A stretch of DNA of 64,000 bases from UBA57 sp963577725 (lineage in GTDB: Archaea; Thermoproteota; Nitrososphaeria; Nitrososphaerales; UBA57): contig JAKZTE010000009.1 in NCBI GenBank assembly GCA_047517285.1, forward strand, positions 1 to 64,000. The letters run 5' to 3'. Below are positions 1 through 8,932 of the stretch, one piece after another. Numbering within the stretch: position 1 is the first letter of the stretch; each line of letters opens with the position of its first letter. The notes below the pieces were generated by a model. That model searched no databases, was not told the origin of the DNA, and was given only the letters and a program-made list of their open reading frames with translations. A program made the translations under genes and the position numbers.

Positions 1-1452
1 GTTCAGGATTTAACGGTACCTGTACTATCAATAAGTTTAGAAGAAGATGCATCACGAATTATTAATAAAAACAAAGAAGAATCAACTTATTCCTTAGACA
101 GATTATCAATTCCATTAATAGAAATAACGCTTGCTCCAATGAAATTTAAAAAAGAAGAAACAGAGAAGATTGCATTAACACTGGGTAGATTGATGAGAAC
201 TACAGGAAAAGTTGCCAGAGGAATAGGAACAATCAGACAAGACGTGAATATTTCCATAGATGGAAAGAATATTATCGAAGTAAAAGGAGTTCAACAACTT
301 AACATATTAACAGATATTATTGAATTTGAGAATCAAAGGCAATCAAACTTAATAAAAATAAAAGAAAAACTCATAGAAAGAGGTATAAAAGAAGATAATT
401 TTAATATAAAATCAACTGAAATAACAAATATTTTTAACAATACTAATTCGAAATTGATTAAAAAAGTTCTAGAAGGCAATGGTAAGATAATTGCAATTAA
501 AGCGCCAAAATTTAGAGGGTTAATTGGGAAAGAAGATCATAAAGGAACAAGACTAGGACGAGATATATCCTCACTGGTAAAATTTTTTGGATTCGGGGGA
601 ATATTTCATTCGGATGAACTGCCAAATTATGGAATAACAGAAGATGAATGTAAAAGGGTCACTGATAAGTTAGAAAATGAAAAGGATGATGGATTCATTA
701 TTTTAACAGGAGATGCAGAGAATATGGACGTAGCAGTGAAAAGTATCGAAAATAGATTATTACAATGCATAATAGGCATACCTGCAGAAACAAGAATGCC
801 GACAGAAGATGGAATGACGAATTTTATGAGGCCAAGGCCAGGATCTGCCAGAATGTATCCAGAAACTGACATAATTCCAGTTAAGATATATGAAGAAAAA
901 AGGATTGCAATCAAGGAATCTCTGCCAAGATCGTATGAAGAGCAAATTGACAATTACAAACAAAATATAGGATTGAATGATAAATTATCAGTTCAGATAT
1001 TTGATTCAAGATACAAGGGATTATTTGAGAAATTAATAAAAGAGGTGAATATACCAGCGAATTATATTGCGGCGCAGTTAACTGAAACAATGATTAAATT
1101 AAGTAGAAATAAATTAAATGTTACAAGAATTACAGACATAGAATTAGGAAAGATATTCAAAGAAATTGAAAGTGGGATTATTGCAAAAGAGTCATTCGAA
1201 ACGATAATTGAAGATATGTGCCGAAATGATAAAAAAATAGACGAGATTATCAATGAAATGAAAGAAAATAGATTAACTGATAAAGACATAGAAAAGATAA
1301 TATTAAAAATAATTGACATGAAAAAAGAAATTATCAAAGAAAAAGGAAATGATTCATTTAGTATTTTAATGGGAGAAGCGATGAAGCAACTACGTGGAAA
1401 AGTTGATGGAAAGATAGTAAGCGACAAGATACAGAAGTTATTAAACAATTAA
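1..1452 (+). CDS. gatE: Glu-tRNA(Gln) amidotransferase subunit E (3' part)
   Basis: GatE with GatD converts misacylated Glu-tRNA(Gln) to Gln-tRNA(Gln) in archaea. The reading frame is open from base 1, so the N-terminus lies outside the window; about 483 residues are present of a family usually around 630. The early part has the GatB/GatE cradle signatures LDRLSIPLIEI and VARGIGTIRQDVNISI, followed by the inserted GAD-like region (HSDELPNYGI...) and a C-terminal YqeY-like helical tail. It ends three bases before the convergent guaA stop. A separate GatCAB operon lies at 16.9-19.9 kb, so this genome has both archaeal amidotransferase types. Identification is secure; the true start is not visible. 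Confidence 0.95.
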   Translation, partial: VQDLTVPVLSISLEEDASRIINKNKEESTYSLDRLSIPLIEITLAPMKFKKEETEKIALTLGRLMRTTGKVARGIGTIRQDVNISIDGKNIIEVKGVQQLNILTDIIEFENQRQSNLIKIKEKLIERGIKEDNFNIKSTEITNIFNNTNSKLIKKVLEGNGKIIAIKAPKFRGLIGKEDHKGTRLGRDISSLVKFFGFGGIFHSDELPNYGITEDECKRVTDKLENEKDDGFIILTGDAENMDVAVKSIENRLLQCIIGIPAETRMPTEDGMTNFMRPRPGSARMYPETDIIPVKIYEEKRIAIKESLPRSYEEQIDNYKQNIGLNDKLSVQIFDSRYKGLFEKLIKEVNIPANYIAAQLTETMIKLSRNKLNVTRITDIELGKIFKEIESGIIAKESFETIIEDMCRNDKKIDEIINEMKENRLTDKDIEKIILKIIDMKKEIIKEKGNDSFSILMGEAMKQLRGKVDGKIVSDKIQKLLNN

Positions 1453-1455
1453 TTT

Positions 1456-2985
1456 TTATTGGGGTTCGATAGTAGAAGGAGGTTTACTTGATATTGCATA
1501 TGTCACCCAGCTTACGTTATCAACCTCGTTAGTGATTCGTGTACTAATATTATCGAGTACGTCATAAGGAATTTTCACCCAATCCGCAGTCATAGCGTCA
1601 GTTGATTCTACAATTCTAACAGTTACAATATAGCCCATTTTACGACCGTCGCCTAAAACTCCAACAGCTTTGTCATCACCGACCATTGCGAATGCCTGCC
1701 AAACTGTATCATGAATATTAGATTTTTTTAATTCCTCTTCAACTATACTACTAGACTCTCTACAAATAGTTAATTTTTCAGGTGTGAATTTGCCAATTAT
1801 TCTGACTGCAAGGCCGGGACCAGGAAAGGGATGTCTTTCAAGAATCTCAGAAGGTAACTCAATCAATCGAGCGACATTACGTACTTCGTCTTTATATAAT
1901 TCTCTAAATGGTTCAATTAATTTAAAATCAATATTTTCTGGAAGGCCCCCGACATTATGATGAGTCTTAATAGTAGCTGCAGGTCCACTAGTTGAAGCAC
2001 TTTCAATCACATCAGGATAGAGTGTTCCTTGGGCCAGCCATTTAAACGAGCCATTTTGTTTGCTAATTTCCTCAAAAACTTTGATGAATTCTCGTCCAAT
2101 AAGCTTACGACGTTCTTCAGGATCTATAACATCAAACAGTAAATCAAGAAATCTATCTACTTCATTGTAAAAAATGATCTTAATATCTAATTTGTCAAAT
2201 ATTTCAAGAACGTTTTTTGCTTCGTTTTTACGTAATAAACCATTGTCAACAAATACACAAGTTAATCGATCACCTATAGCTTTGTGTAACAATAATGCAA
2301 CCGTGGATGAATCTACTCCTCCACTCAATGCGCATAAAACAGAATCTTTTCCAACTTGAGCCTTTATCTTATCAATTGTATTATCTACAAATGAATCCAT
2401 AGTCCAAAGGCCTTTACACCCGCATATTTCATAAATAAAATTACTTAAAATTTTTCCACCGTCCTTAGTATGAGTAACTTCAGGATGGAATTGTACCCCA
2501 AATAGATTATTTGAACGAATAGCAGCATATGGAGAATTTTCAGTAGTGGCAATTGATTCAAAATTATCAGGGAGTATTTTAGTAGCATCTCCATGACTCA
2601 TCCATACATCGGTATTTGATTCTAGACCCTGAAATAATTTTTGTTCAGACGATATAGATAACAGTGCTTTACCGTATTCTCTTTTGTCAGTTCTAGTGAT
2701 TGAACCACCCATTTTATCAACAATTATTTGTAAGCCATAACATATTCCCAGAATAGGAATCCCTAAATCAAATATTTTAAAATCAGGTTTAGGAGAATTT
2801 TCATCATAAACACTATTTGGTCCACCTGTAAGAATTATACCTGAAGGATTCATTGATGCAATTTCATCAGCAGAAGTATCATAAGGTAATAATTCAGCAT
2901 AAACTGATAGATCCCTTATTCTTCTTGTTATAAGATGTGAATATTGTCCTCCAAAATCTAGAACTATAATATTTTCTTTATTCAT
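1456..2985 (-). CDS. guaA: GMP synthase (glutamine-hydrolysing), fused
   Basis: Makes GMP from XMP, ATP and glutamine. From the chosen ATG the protein has 509 residues: class I glutamine amidotransferase domain with the nucleophile Cys82 in GICYGLQ and the HPEVTHT histidine/glutamate pair, then an ATP-pyrophosphatase domain with the P-loop SGGVDSS near residue 225, then the C-terminal dimerisation domain ending STIEPQ. The frame extends 60 bases further upstream, but MNKENIIVLDFGGQYSH is the conserved N-terminus. The start overlaps the 3' end of the upstream zinc protein by eight bases, suggesting cotranscription. Many euryarchaea encode the two halves separately; here they are fused. Confidence 0.97.
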   Translation of the reverse strand: MNKENIIVLDFGGQYSHLITRRIRDLSVYAELLPYDTSADEIASMNPSGIILTGGPNSVYDENSPKPDFKIFDLGIPILGICYGLQIIVDKMGGSITRTDKREYGKALLSISSEQKLFQGLESNTDVWMSHGDATKILPDNFESIATTENSPYAAIRSNNLFGVQFHPEVTHTKDGGKILSNFIYEICGCKGLWTMDSFVDNTIDKIKAQVGKDSVLCALSGGVDSSTVALLLHKAIGDRLTCVFVDNGLLRKNEAKNVLEIFDKLDIKIIFYNEVDRFLDLLFDVIDPEERRKLIGREFIKVFEEISKQNGSFKWLAQGTLYPDVIESASTSGPAATIKTHHNVGGLPENIDFKLIEPFRELYKDEVRNVARLIELPSEILERHPFPGPGLAVRIIGKFTPEKLTICRESSSIVEEELKKSNIHDTVWQAFAMVGDDKAVGVLGDGRKMGYIVTVRIVESTDAMTADWVKIPYDVLDNISTRITNEVDNVSWVTYAISSKPPSTIEPQ

Positions 2986-3319
2986 TATTCTCACACTTAT
3001 GACGTTCTTCGCTATTGTGCGTATATGCACCCCAACGATCGCCAATTTTTCGCATTTCTATCTCAACGTTACATACATTACATGATCTCTTATACGAATC
3101 ATTTGATGTCTGTGAAATAGATTCGTCAACATAATTTTTTTCATTCTTTGATGTACTAATAGAGTGAGCTGATTGAAAACTTGAAGTTTTCAATATACTG
3201 TTTACAACTGCCAATGTATCCTGTAGATGAGTTAATTCAACTTCTAATTCTACGATTTTTTGTTCTAAACGTTCTTTTGTTTCAGCAGCTTTCTTTAAAC
3301 TATCGTCAGAATAACTCAT
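2978..3319 (-). CDS. Coiled-coil protein with C-terminal zinc-binding motif
   Basis: I do not recognise a named family. The 113-residue product (from the MSYSDDSLKK start; another ATG is nine bases upstream) has an N-terminal helix rich in E, K and L with coiled-coil spacing (about residues 5-42), a Ser/Asn-rich linker, and a C-terminal Cys/His cluster of the form CNVCNVE...HNSEERHKCE, likely to bind one zinc. It is immediately upstream of and overlaps guaA. The small size and zinc end suggest a nucleic-acid or protein adaptor, but no function can be stated. Confidence 0.75.
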   Translation of the reverse strand: MSYSDDSLKKAAETKERLEQKIVELEVELTHLQDTLAVVNSILKTSSFQSAHSISTSKNEKNYVDESISQTSNDSYKRSCNVCNVEIEMRKIGDRWGAYTHNSEERHKCENNE

Positions 3320-3378
3320 ACAACACATTATGATGAAAAGAAACGTATAAGCATTTTAGAATATAGTCGACAAATAAA

Positions 3379-4389
3379 TTAAAGATATTTTATTATTGCA
3401 GATGTCATCTCAGATGTTTTAGAACTTCCGCCAAGGTCATAAGTTATATTTTTACCTTCAGAGATTACTCTTTCTGTTGCTTCGAAGATAGCGTTACCCG
3501 ATTTATTATCGTCGAGATATTGAAGCATCCATGCGGCAGACAATACTGTGGCAGTAGGATTTACTTTATCTTGACCTTTATATTTTGGTGAACTTCCATG
3601 AGCAGGTTCAAACATTGCATAATCATTGCCCATATTAGCAGAATAAACATTTCCTATACTTCCAATTAATGCAGATGCTTCTTCAGAGATAATATCCATG
3701 AATAGATTTGTACTTAGTAGCACTTTATTATGGAATCTTTCAGGATTTTTATATAATTGCTGGGCCATATTATCAATAAAATAATCTTCAATCGCAATAT
3801 CAGGATATTGTTCAGAAATTTTATTTACTTCGTCCAGAAATATATCGTCGGTCTCACGCAATATATTCGCTTTATGAATTGGAACGACGGTTTTCCAGTT
3901 ACGTTCAGATGCAGACTGGAATGCAAATTTAGCAATTCGAGTACAGGATGAACGAGTAATTTTTCTAATAGTAATAGCAGTGTCTTTGTCAATTTGGAAT
4001 CCAAGTCCACTATACATGCCTTCGGTTCCTTCACGAATACATAACATTTCAATTGAATTAGAGTCGTCTTTAGAAAGACTTTTGATTGGTCGAACGTTTG
4101 CGTATAAATCAAATTTTTGTCTCAGAGTAACTGCAACGCTTCGAGGAGCTCCAGGAATAGTAGGAGTAACAGTGGGTCCCTTAAGACAGGCATCGCTATT
4201 TTCAAGCAAGTCCATCGTATCGGAAGGAATTAAACTAGAACCTTTATTCTTTTCCCAATATTCTGCACCGGCATCGCATTCAATAAACTCAATATTATTT
4301 GGACTAACAGCGTCAATAATTCTCATAGTGCAAGAAATAAGCTCTGGTCCGGTACCATCGCCTCTAATTACTATGGCTTTTTTTGTCAA
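3379..4389 (-). CDS. Isocitrate/isopropylmalate dehydrogenase family, probably isocitrate dehydrogenase
   Basis: Member of the beta-decarboxylating dehydrogenase family, 336 residues. It begins with the IRGDGTGPE motif and carries the substrate-binding block VTLRQKFDLYANVRP, preceded by a serine (PGAPRSVAV) at the place where isocitrate dehydrogenases have their substrate serine. The segment HGSSPKYKGQDKVNPTA resembles the cofactor loop of archaeal isocitrate dehydrogenases. It lies 43 bases from sdhA on the same strand, which supports a TCA-cycle role. A second family member is at 6502-7527 on the other strand. Isopropylmalate or homoisocitrate as substrate cannot be excluded from sequence alone. 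Confidence 0.8.
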   Translation of the reverse strand: MTKKAIVIRGDGTGPELISCTMRIIDAVSPNNIEFIECDAGAEYWEKNKGSSLIPSDTMDLLENSDACLKGPTVTPTIPGAPRSVAVTLRQKFDLYANVRPIKSLSKDDSNSIEMLCIREGTEGMYSGLGFQIDKDTAITIRKITRSSCTRIAKFAFQSASERNWKTVVPIHKANILRETDDIFLDEVNKISEQYPDIAIEDYFIDNMAQQLYKNPERFHNKVLLSTNLFMDIISEEASALIGSIGNVYSANMGNDYAMFEPAHGSSPKYKGQDKVNPTATVLSAAWMLQYLDDNKSGNAIFEATERVISEGKNITYDLGGSSKTSEMTSAIIKYL

Positions 4390-4432
4390 GATAATACCGG
4401 CTAATTTCTATAATTTAAAAGTGTTACACAGT

Positions 4433-6136
4433 CTAGTAAGTACGTGAATCAGGAAAGATATCATTTATTATAACTGGTTCAAGAGAGGTTTTAAGATTGG
4501 AATTAGATAATTGAGCAAGAACATGAAACAACCAATCTTTATCGTTACGAAGTGGAAAATCCAATCTAAAATGTGAACCGCGACTCTCTTCCCTCAACAA
4601 TGAAGAAGAGGTAATTACTTCAGCAACATCCAACATATTCAATAATTCAAAATAACTAGAAAAAGAATATTCAAAATTATTAGGATTGTTTGAATTATTA
4701 GACAACAATTGTGTTTTGATGATGGATAATTCAGAGAGGGTTTTATTCAATAATTCATTTGTTCTAAAAATTCCAACATTTGATGTCATCAAAGATTGAA
4801 GTTTAGTGCAGGAGTTGCTAACGTATTCAAGATCAATATTATTTAATGAATTTTCAACATCTTCTATATAACGTTCGGCATAGGTCCCAATATATTCATC
4901 AAAGTCGATAGAATTAATATCAACTTCAGTATTTTTATCATAATGAGATATTTGTTCGCCGGCAATTTTACCAAAGACTAAACATTCAATCAATGAATTT
5001 CCACCAAGACGATTGGCTCCATGAACGCTAAGGCACGAACATTCACCTGCAGAATACAGGTTCTGAATAGATGTTTCGCAATTAATATTGATAAGAATTC
5101 CACCCATCATATAATGTTGAGCTGGAATTATTTTCAGAGGGATTTTTTTAATATCAATATTCAGTAATGAGGATGCCATGCCCTTTATATCAGATAATTT
5201 TTCATTCAACGCAGAATCAGTCAGATGGGTAAATGATAATTCGATATAATCGCCATAGTTAGAATCCTTTAATCCAAAACCGTCGTCAATTTCATTAATA
5301 ATTGAACGAGAAACAATATCTCTAGGAGCAAGTTCAAGTGACGAAGGAGCATACTTTGTCATAAATCGTTCGCCGTTTTTATTAAGTAAATAAGCCCCAG
5401 CAGAACGAGCTCTTTCAGTAATCAATATATTTGAACCAATTAATGATGTAGGATGAAATTGAACGAATTCCATGTCTTTGAGATAAGCTCCAGCGCGATA
5501 TGCAATAGCAATTCCATCTCCGGTACAATTTGTTGAATTAGTGGTATTAGAATAAACGTGCCCGGCCGGACCTGTTGCAAGTATAACAATACGGGAGAAA
5601 AATGCCTTAATTTTATTGCGGTCTTTGTTTAAAGCAACCAATCCATAACATATGCCGCCTTCATGAATTAAATCTAATACGTGCCAATTCTCTAGAATCT
5701 GAATATCATTTCTTTTTACTTCTTCATATAATCTTTGCATAATAGATAATCCTATTTGTGATGATGAGTTTAATGCTCGAGAGAATTCTGCACCGCCCAA
5801 TTTATTTGCGGAATAGGTTTTATCAGATTTATCAAAATTCACACCAATTGATTCAAGGTATTTTATTTCTTCTGTTGTATGATTAACTAACATTGAAACT
5901 GCGTCTTGATCGGCAAGATAATCTGAGCCTTTTATCGTATCTGCAATAAATGAATTTAATGAATCATGAGAAACAGAAACAGAATTTATACCTCCTGCGG
6001 CAGAAACTGAATGCGAACGCATGACTGGTAATTTAGAAATAATTTTAACATTATTAGAATACTTAGACGCCTCAATGGCCGCTCGTAAACCTGAAATACC
6101 GGAACCAACAATTAATACGTCAATAAAGTCGTTCAA
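4433..6136 (-). CDS. sdhA: Succinate dehydrogenase/fumarate reductase flavoprotein subunit
   Basis: FAD subunit that oxidises succinate to fumarate (or the reverse) at the membrane. The 567-residue product has the dinucleotide fold VGSGISGLRAAIE at its start, the histidine that binds FAD covalently in MRSHSVSAAGG (about residue 42), the active-site QFHPTSL, the arginine-bearing APRDIVSR, and HYMMGGI and GANRLGGNSL of the capping and FAD regions. The C-terminal helical domain includes RGSHFRLDFPLRND. No sdhB, sdhC or sdhD is adjacent in this window, so the complex is encoded in pieces. Confidence 0.93.
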   Translation of the reverse strand: MNDFIDVLIVGSGISGLRAAIEASKYSNNVKIISKLPVMRSHSVSAAGGINSVSVSHDSLNSFIADTIKGSDYLADQDAVSMLVNHTTEEIKYLESIGVNFDKSDKTYSANKLGGAEFSRALNSSSQIGLSIMQRLYEEVKRNDIQILENWHVLDLIHEGGICYGLVALNKDRNKIKAFFSRIVILATGPAGHVYSNTTNSTNCTGDGIAIAYRAGAYLKDMEFVQFHPTSLIGSNILITERARSAGAYLLNKNGERFMTKYAPSSLELAPRDIVSRSIINEIDDGFGLKDSNYGDYIELSFTHLTDSALNEKLSDIKGMASSLLNIDIKKIPLKIIPAQHYMMGGILININCETSIQNLYSAGECSCLSVHGANRLGGNSLIECLVFGKIAGEQISHYDKNTEVDINSIDFDEYIGTYAERYIEDVENSLNNIDLEYVSNSCTKLQSLMTSNVGIFRTNELLNKTLSELSIIKTQLLSNNSNNPNNFEYSFSSYFELLNMLDVAEVITSSSLLREESRGSHFRLDFPLRNDKDWLFHVLAQLSNSNLKTSLEPVIINDIFPDSRTY

Positions 6137-6199
6137 ACAATCCTTAACAATGGATTTAAAAGATAAAACTTTTTACGTTAATAGGATATTCTTAGAACA

Positions 6200-6478
6200 A
6201 TGAATACGATGGGCGATGTAAAGAAGAAAAATCAAGAATGGAAAATTGAAATATCAGCAGGAAATGGGACAATAACACTAGTATTAATTGATAAGAACAA
6301 TAATCGTGTATCAAGAAAGATATCTAGTTCAGAATTCATAATAGAGAATGTACATGAAATTGGCAGGAATCTAGAATTTGAGTATAATAAAGCAAATAAT
6401 ACGATATTAGAACCATACAACATAAGCAGAATAATAGGGTTAGTTAACGATCAAATAATAGCAGAATCAGATAAATAA
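6200..6478 (+). CDS. Small hypothetical protein
   Basis: 92 residues from the first ATG; a second ATG nine bases later is equally possible. No family recognised. The sequence is soluble, with alternating hydrophobic/polar residues that would form beta strands (WKIEISAGNGTITLVLI) followed by a helical second half ending AESDK. It sits between the divergent sdhA start and the downstream LeuB-like gene (24 bases away, same strand), with which it could share a transcript. Confidence 0.6.
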   Translation: MNTMGDVKKKNQEWKIEISAGNGTITLVLIDKNNNRVSRKISSSEFIIENVHEIGRNLEFEYNKANNTILEPYNISRIIGLVNDQIIAESDK

Positions 6479-6501
6479 CCAGCAATTTAACTACAATTAG
6501 A

Positions 6502-7527
6502 ATGAAATACAAAATATCAGTCATATCAGGTGACGGAATAGGACCGGAAATCACCAAATGTAGTATTGACGTTATGAAATCATTAGAAGATAAACTAAAT
6601 ATAGAATTTGAATTATTGGAGATAGAAGCAGGAGACTCGGCATTAAAGAATAATGGAATTGCGTTATCGGATGAAGCAATAGATAAAATAAAAACTACAA
6701 ATGCTTGTGTCAAAGCTCCAGTGGGAGAATCAGCAATGGAAGTAATTGTAAAATTAAGACAGCTATTTGATTTATATGTGAATTTAAGACCTGCAAAGTC
6801 ATTTCCCACTGTAAAAAGTTTAGATGATGATATAGATATGATGATAGTTAGAGAAAATACAGAGGATCTTTACAAAGGACAAGAGTTCAGAATAGGAGAT
6901 AATGCAATTGCGTTAAGAACTATAAGTGAAAAAGCATCAACGCGAATTGCAGAATATGCTTTCAATATAGCAAAAACAAGAAACAATAAGGTAACAGCTG
7001 TTCATAAATCTAATGTATTAAAAATGACAGACGGGTTATTCTCAGAATGTGTGAATAAAATCGCGCAAAAAAATTCCAATATTGAATTTTCAGAGTTATA
7101 TGTAGATGCATGTGCAATGAATTTAATTAGAAATCCAAAAGAATTTGACGTAATTGTTACAACGAATATGTTCGGAGATATTTTATCTGATGAAGCAGCC
7201 CAAGTTGTTGGTGGATTAGGATTAGCGCCATCTGCCAACATTGGAGATGATTTTGCTTTATTCGAACCAGTTCATGGCTCTGCGCCAGATATAGCAGGAA
7301 AAAATATTGCAAATCCAATTGCGATGATTCTATCAATAAAGATGATGATGGAATGGTTGTATACTACTAACAATGATAAAGATTGCCAAATTGCATCCGA
7401 AATAATCCAAAAAGCAGTAGAAAATAGTTTAGAAAATAATATTAAATCAGTTGAATTAGGTGGGAAATCAAGTACAAGTCAGATTGGAAAATATATTACT
7501 AATTATATTAGTAATTATAACTTATAG
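6502..7527 (+). CDS. 3-isopropylmalate dehydrogenase-like (LeuB/AksF type)
   Basis: Second beta-decarboxylating dehydrogenase of the window, 341 residues. It has the N-terminal VISGDGIGPE, the substrate block VKLRQLFDLYVNLRPAKSFP, VRENTEDLYKGQEF, the metal-binding DILSDEAAQVVGGLGLAPSANIGD, and HGSAPDIAGKNIANP, which matches isopropylmalate dehydrogenases better than isocitrate dehydrogenases. The block before KLRQ reads GESAMEVIV, lacking the serine seen in the 3379-4389 gene. Leucine synthesis is the likeliest role; homoisocitrate or other 2-hydroxyacid substrates are possible. Its 3' end overlaps the convergent Trm56 gene by 13 bases. Confidence 0.8.
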   Translation: MKYKISVISGDGIGPEITKCSIDVMKSLEDKLNIEFELLEIEAGDSALKNNGIALSDEAIDKIKTTNACVKAPVGESAMEVIVKLRQLFDLYVNLRPAKSFPTVKSLDDDIDMMIVRENTEDLYKGQEFRIGDNAIALRTISEKASTRIAEYAFNIAKTRNNKVTAVHKSNVLKMTDGLFSECVNKIAQKNSNIEFSELYVDACAMNLIRNPKEFDVIVTTNMFGDILSDEAAQVVGGLGLAPSANIGDDFALFEPVHGSAPDIAGKNIANPIAMILSIKMMMEWLYTTNNDKDCQIASEIIQKAVENSLENNIKSVELGGKSSTSQIGKYITNYISNYNL

Positions 7528-8051
7528 ACTAATTTTTTTCCATTTTTCTGTGGAATAATATTAATTTTAGGGTCTGTAAATTTAGACTCCAACTGCTTTC
7601 CTTGAAATAATCTATCCAATAATATAGCAAGCGCCGCAACTTCAGAATGTGGTTGATTGGAAATTGCTATATTTACGTCAGACAGTGTAATCAACGCAGG
7701 CGGAATTTTTTCTGAACCAATAATTACAACCATATCTCGATGTTGAAGTATTTCTCGAAGTTCATCCTCCATATCGGGAATATTTTGTCCATACATAGTA
7801 CAAAGAATCACAAAATGATCCTCTTTTTTGCATTTATTTATGAATGATTTCCAGCTATTAAGATAAGTAATTTGGAAATCTCCTCCCCAAGATTCATTAA
7901 CTTTTTCAATAGTTTCTTGAAGTGAATCATCTTCATTCCCACAATAATACATTTCAGATGACCCAAATGCCCGAGCGACTAAAGCACAATGAGTAGTAGT
8001 TCTATGATCTCGGTGTATTCTATGCCCTAAACGTAAAAGTTTGATTTTCAA
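7515..8051 (-). CDS. trm56: tRNA (cytidine(56)-2'-O)-methyltransferase
   Basis: Archaeal SPOUT enzyme that methylates the ribose of C56 in the tRNA T-loop using S-adenosylmethionine. The 178-residue protein shows the family hallmarks RLGHRIHRDHRTTTH at the N-terminus, ARAFGSS, and the knot region with GSEKIPPA and QPHSEVAALAILLDRLFQG near the C-terminus. It overlaps the LeuB-like gene tail to tail by 13 bases and starts 82 bases from the divergent PUA gene. Confidence 0.93.
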   Translation of the reverse strand: MKIKLLRLGHRIHRDHRTTTHCALVARAFGSSEMYYCGNEDDSLQETIEKVNESWGGDFQITYLNSWKSFINKCKKEDHFVILCTMYGQNIPDMEDELREILQHRDMVVIIGSEKIPPALITLSDVNIAISNQPHSEVAALAILLDRLFQGKQLESKFTDPKINIIPQKNGKKLVYKL

Positions 8052-8133
8052 TTAAGTAAATTATTTATACTGACACATTATAAATGATTATAAATTGACA
8101 GGAAAGTATTTTATTAATAAGATTTTATTCACA

Positions 8134-8553
8134 ATGGATTATTTATTTGGAGACGATATTAGTAAAATATTTGAAGAAAGAGAAATCAAATATGAATTAT
8201 CGAATAATACAAATAGACTACGATTCATATATGTAGACGATAAATTATTTGCTACTATTAGAGCCAATGGAACATATGCATTGACTATTCATGGAGCGAG
8301 TATTTTAATTAATTATTCAGACTATATGAAGAATTGCGTCATGATAAATAATGAAATTGAACAATTTATCAAAGTTGGCGGATCAGTATTTAACAAACAC
8401 GTCATAGATGCAGGAGATAATATATTACTAGATTCAGAAGCCATAATAATCAATGAAAATAAAAAATTAATCGGAGTAGGAAAGGCACTAACATCACACG
8501 ATATTATGAAAAAATCTAAAATTGGACCCGCAATAAAAGTCAGGCATATTTAA
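8134..8553 (+). CDS. PUA-domain protein matching the C-terminal part of archaeal tRNA-guanine transglycosylase
   Basis: 139 residues from the ATG; a TTG-started frame reaches 39 bases further upstream. The first half (DYLFGDDISKIFEE...RLRFIYVDDKLFATIRANG) matches the C-terminal C2 module of archaeosine TGT, and the second half is a PUA fold (GGSVFNKHVIDAGDNI, IGVGKALTSHDIM, GPAIKVRH). The catalytic TIM barrel is absent, so this is a stand-alone RNA-binding piece that may work with a catalytic TGT encoded elsewhere. It is followed after 25 bases by the NAC gene on the same strand. Confidence 0.85.
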   Translation: MDYLFGDDISKIFEEREIKYELSNNTNRLRFIYVDDKLFATIRANGTYALTIHGASILINYSDYMKNCVMINNEIEQFIKVGGSVFNKHVIDAGDNILLDSEAIIINENKKLIGVGKALTSHDIMKKSKIGPAIKVRHI

Positions 8554-8578
8554 TAAGATACAGTGAGGTAATTATTTC

Positions 8579-8914
8579 ATGGGATTTAGAGACAACAGAC
8601 AAAGTAAAAGAATGCTAGAAAAAATGGGTTTAAATCTAGAAGAAATGCCAGATGTTGATGAAGTAGTAATTAAAACGAAAGAAAAAGACTTGATTATTAA
8701 AAACCCTCAAGTTTCCAAATTAAAAAGTAAAGGAATAGACATGTATCAAATTATGGGAAATGATACTGAAGAAATTATTAAAGAAGAAAGTAAAATTAGC
8801 GAAGAGGATGTATTATTAGTATCACAGCAGGCAAATGTCAGTGAAGAAGTAGCAAGAAATGCACTTGAAGAATCAGACGGGGATCTTGCTCAGGCAATTT
8901 TGAAATTAAAGTAG
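8579..8914 (+). CDS. nac: Nascent polypeptide-associated complex protein
   Basis: Archaeal NAC forms a homodimer at the ribosome exit tunnel and binds emerging chains. The 111-residue protein has the basic N-terminus (RDNRQSKRMLEKMGL), the NAC core with VVIKTKEKDLIIKNPQV, and a C-terminal UBA domain (EEDVLLVSQQANVSEEVARNALEESDGD) ending in LAQAILKLK. It converges on the ATPase subunit C gene with an 18-base gap. Confidence 0.95.
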   Translation: MGFRDNRQSKRMLEKMGLNLEEMPDVDEVVIKTKEKDLIIKNPQVSKLKSKGIDMYQIMGNDTEEIIKEESKISEEDVLLVSQQANVSEEVARNALEESDGDLAQAILKLK

Positions 8915-8932
8915 ACATTAATTTAAAATATT

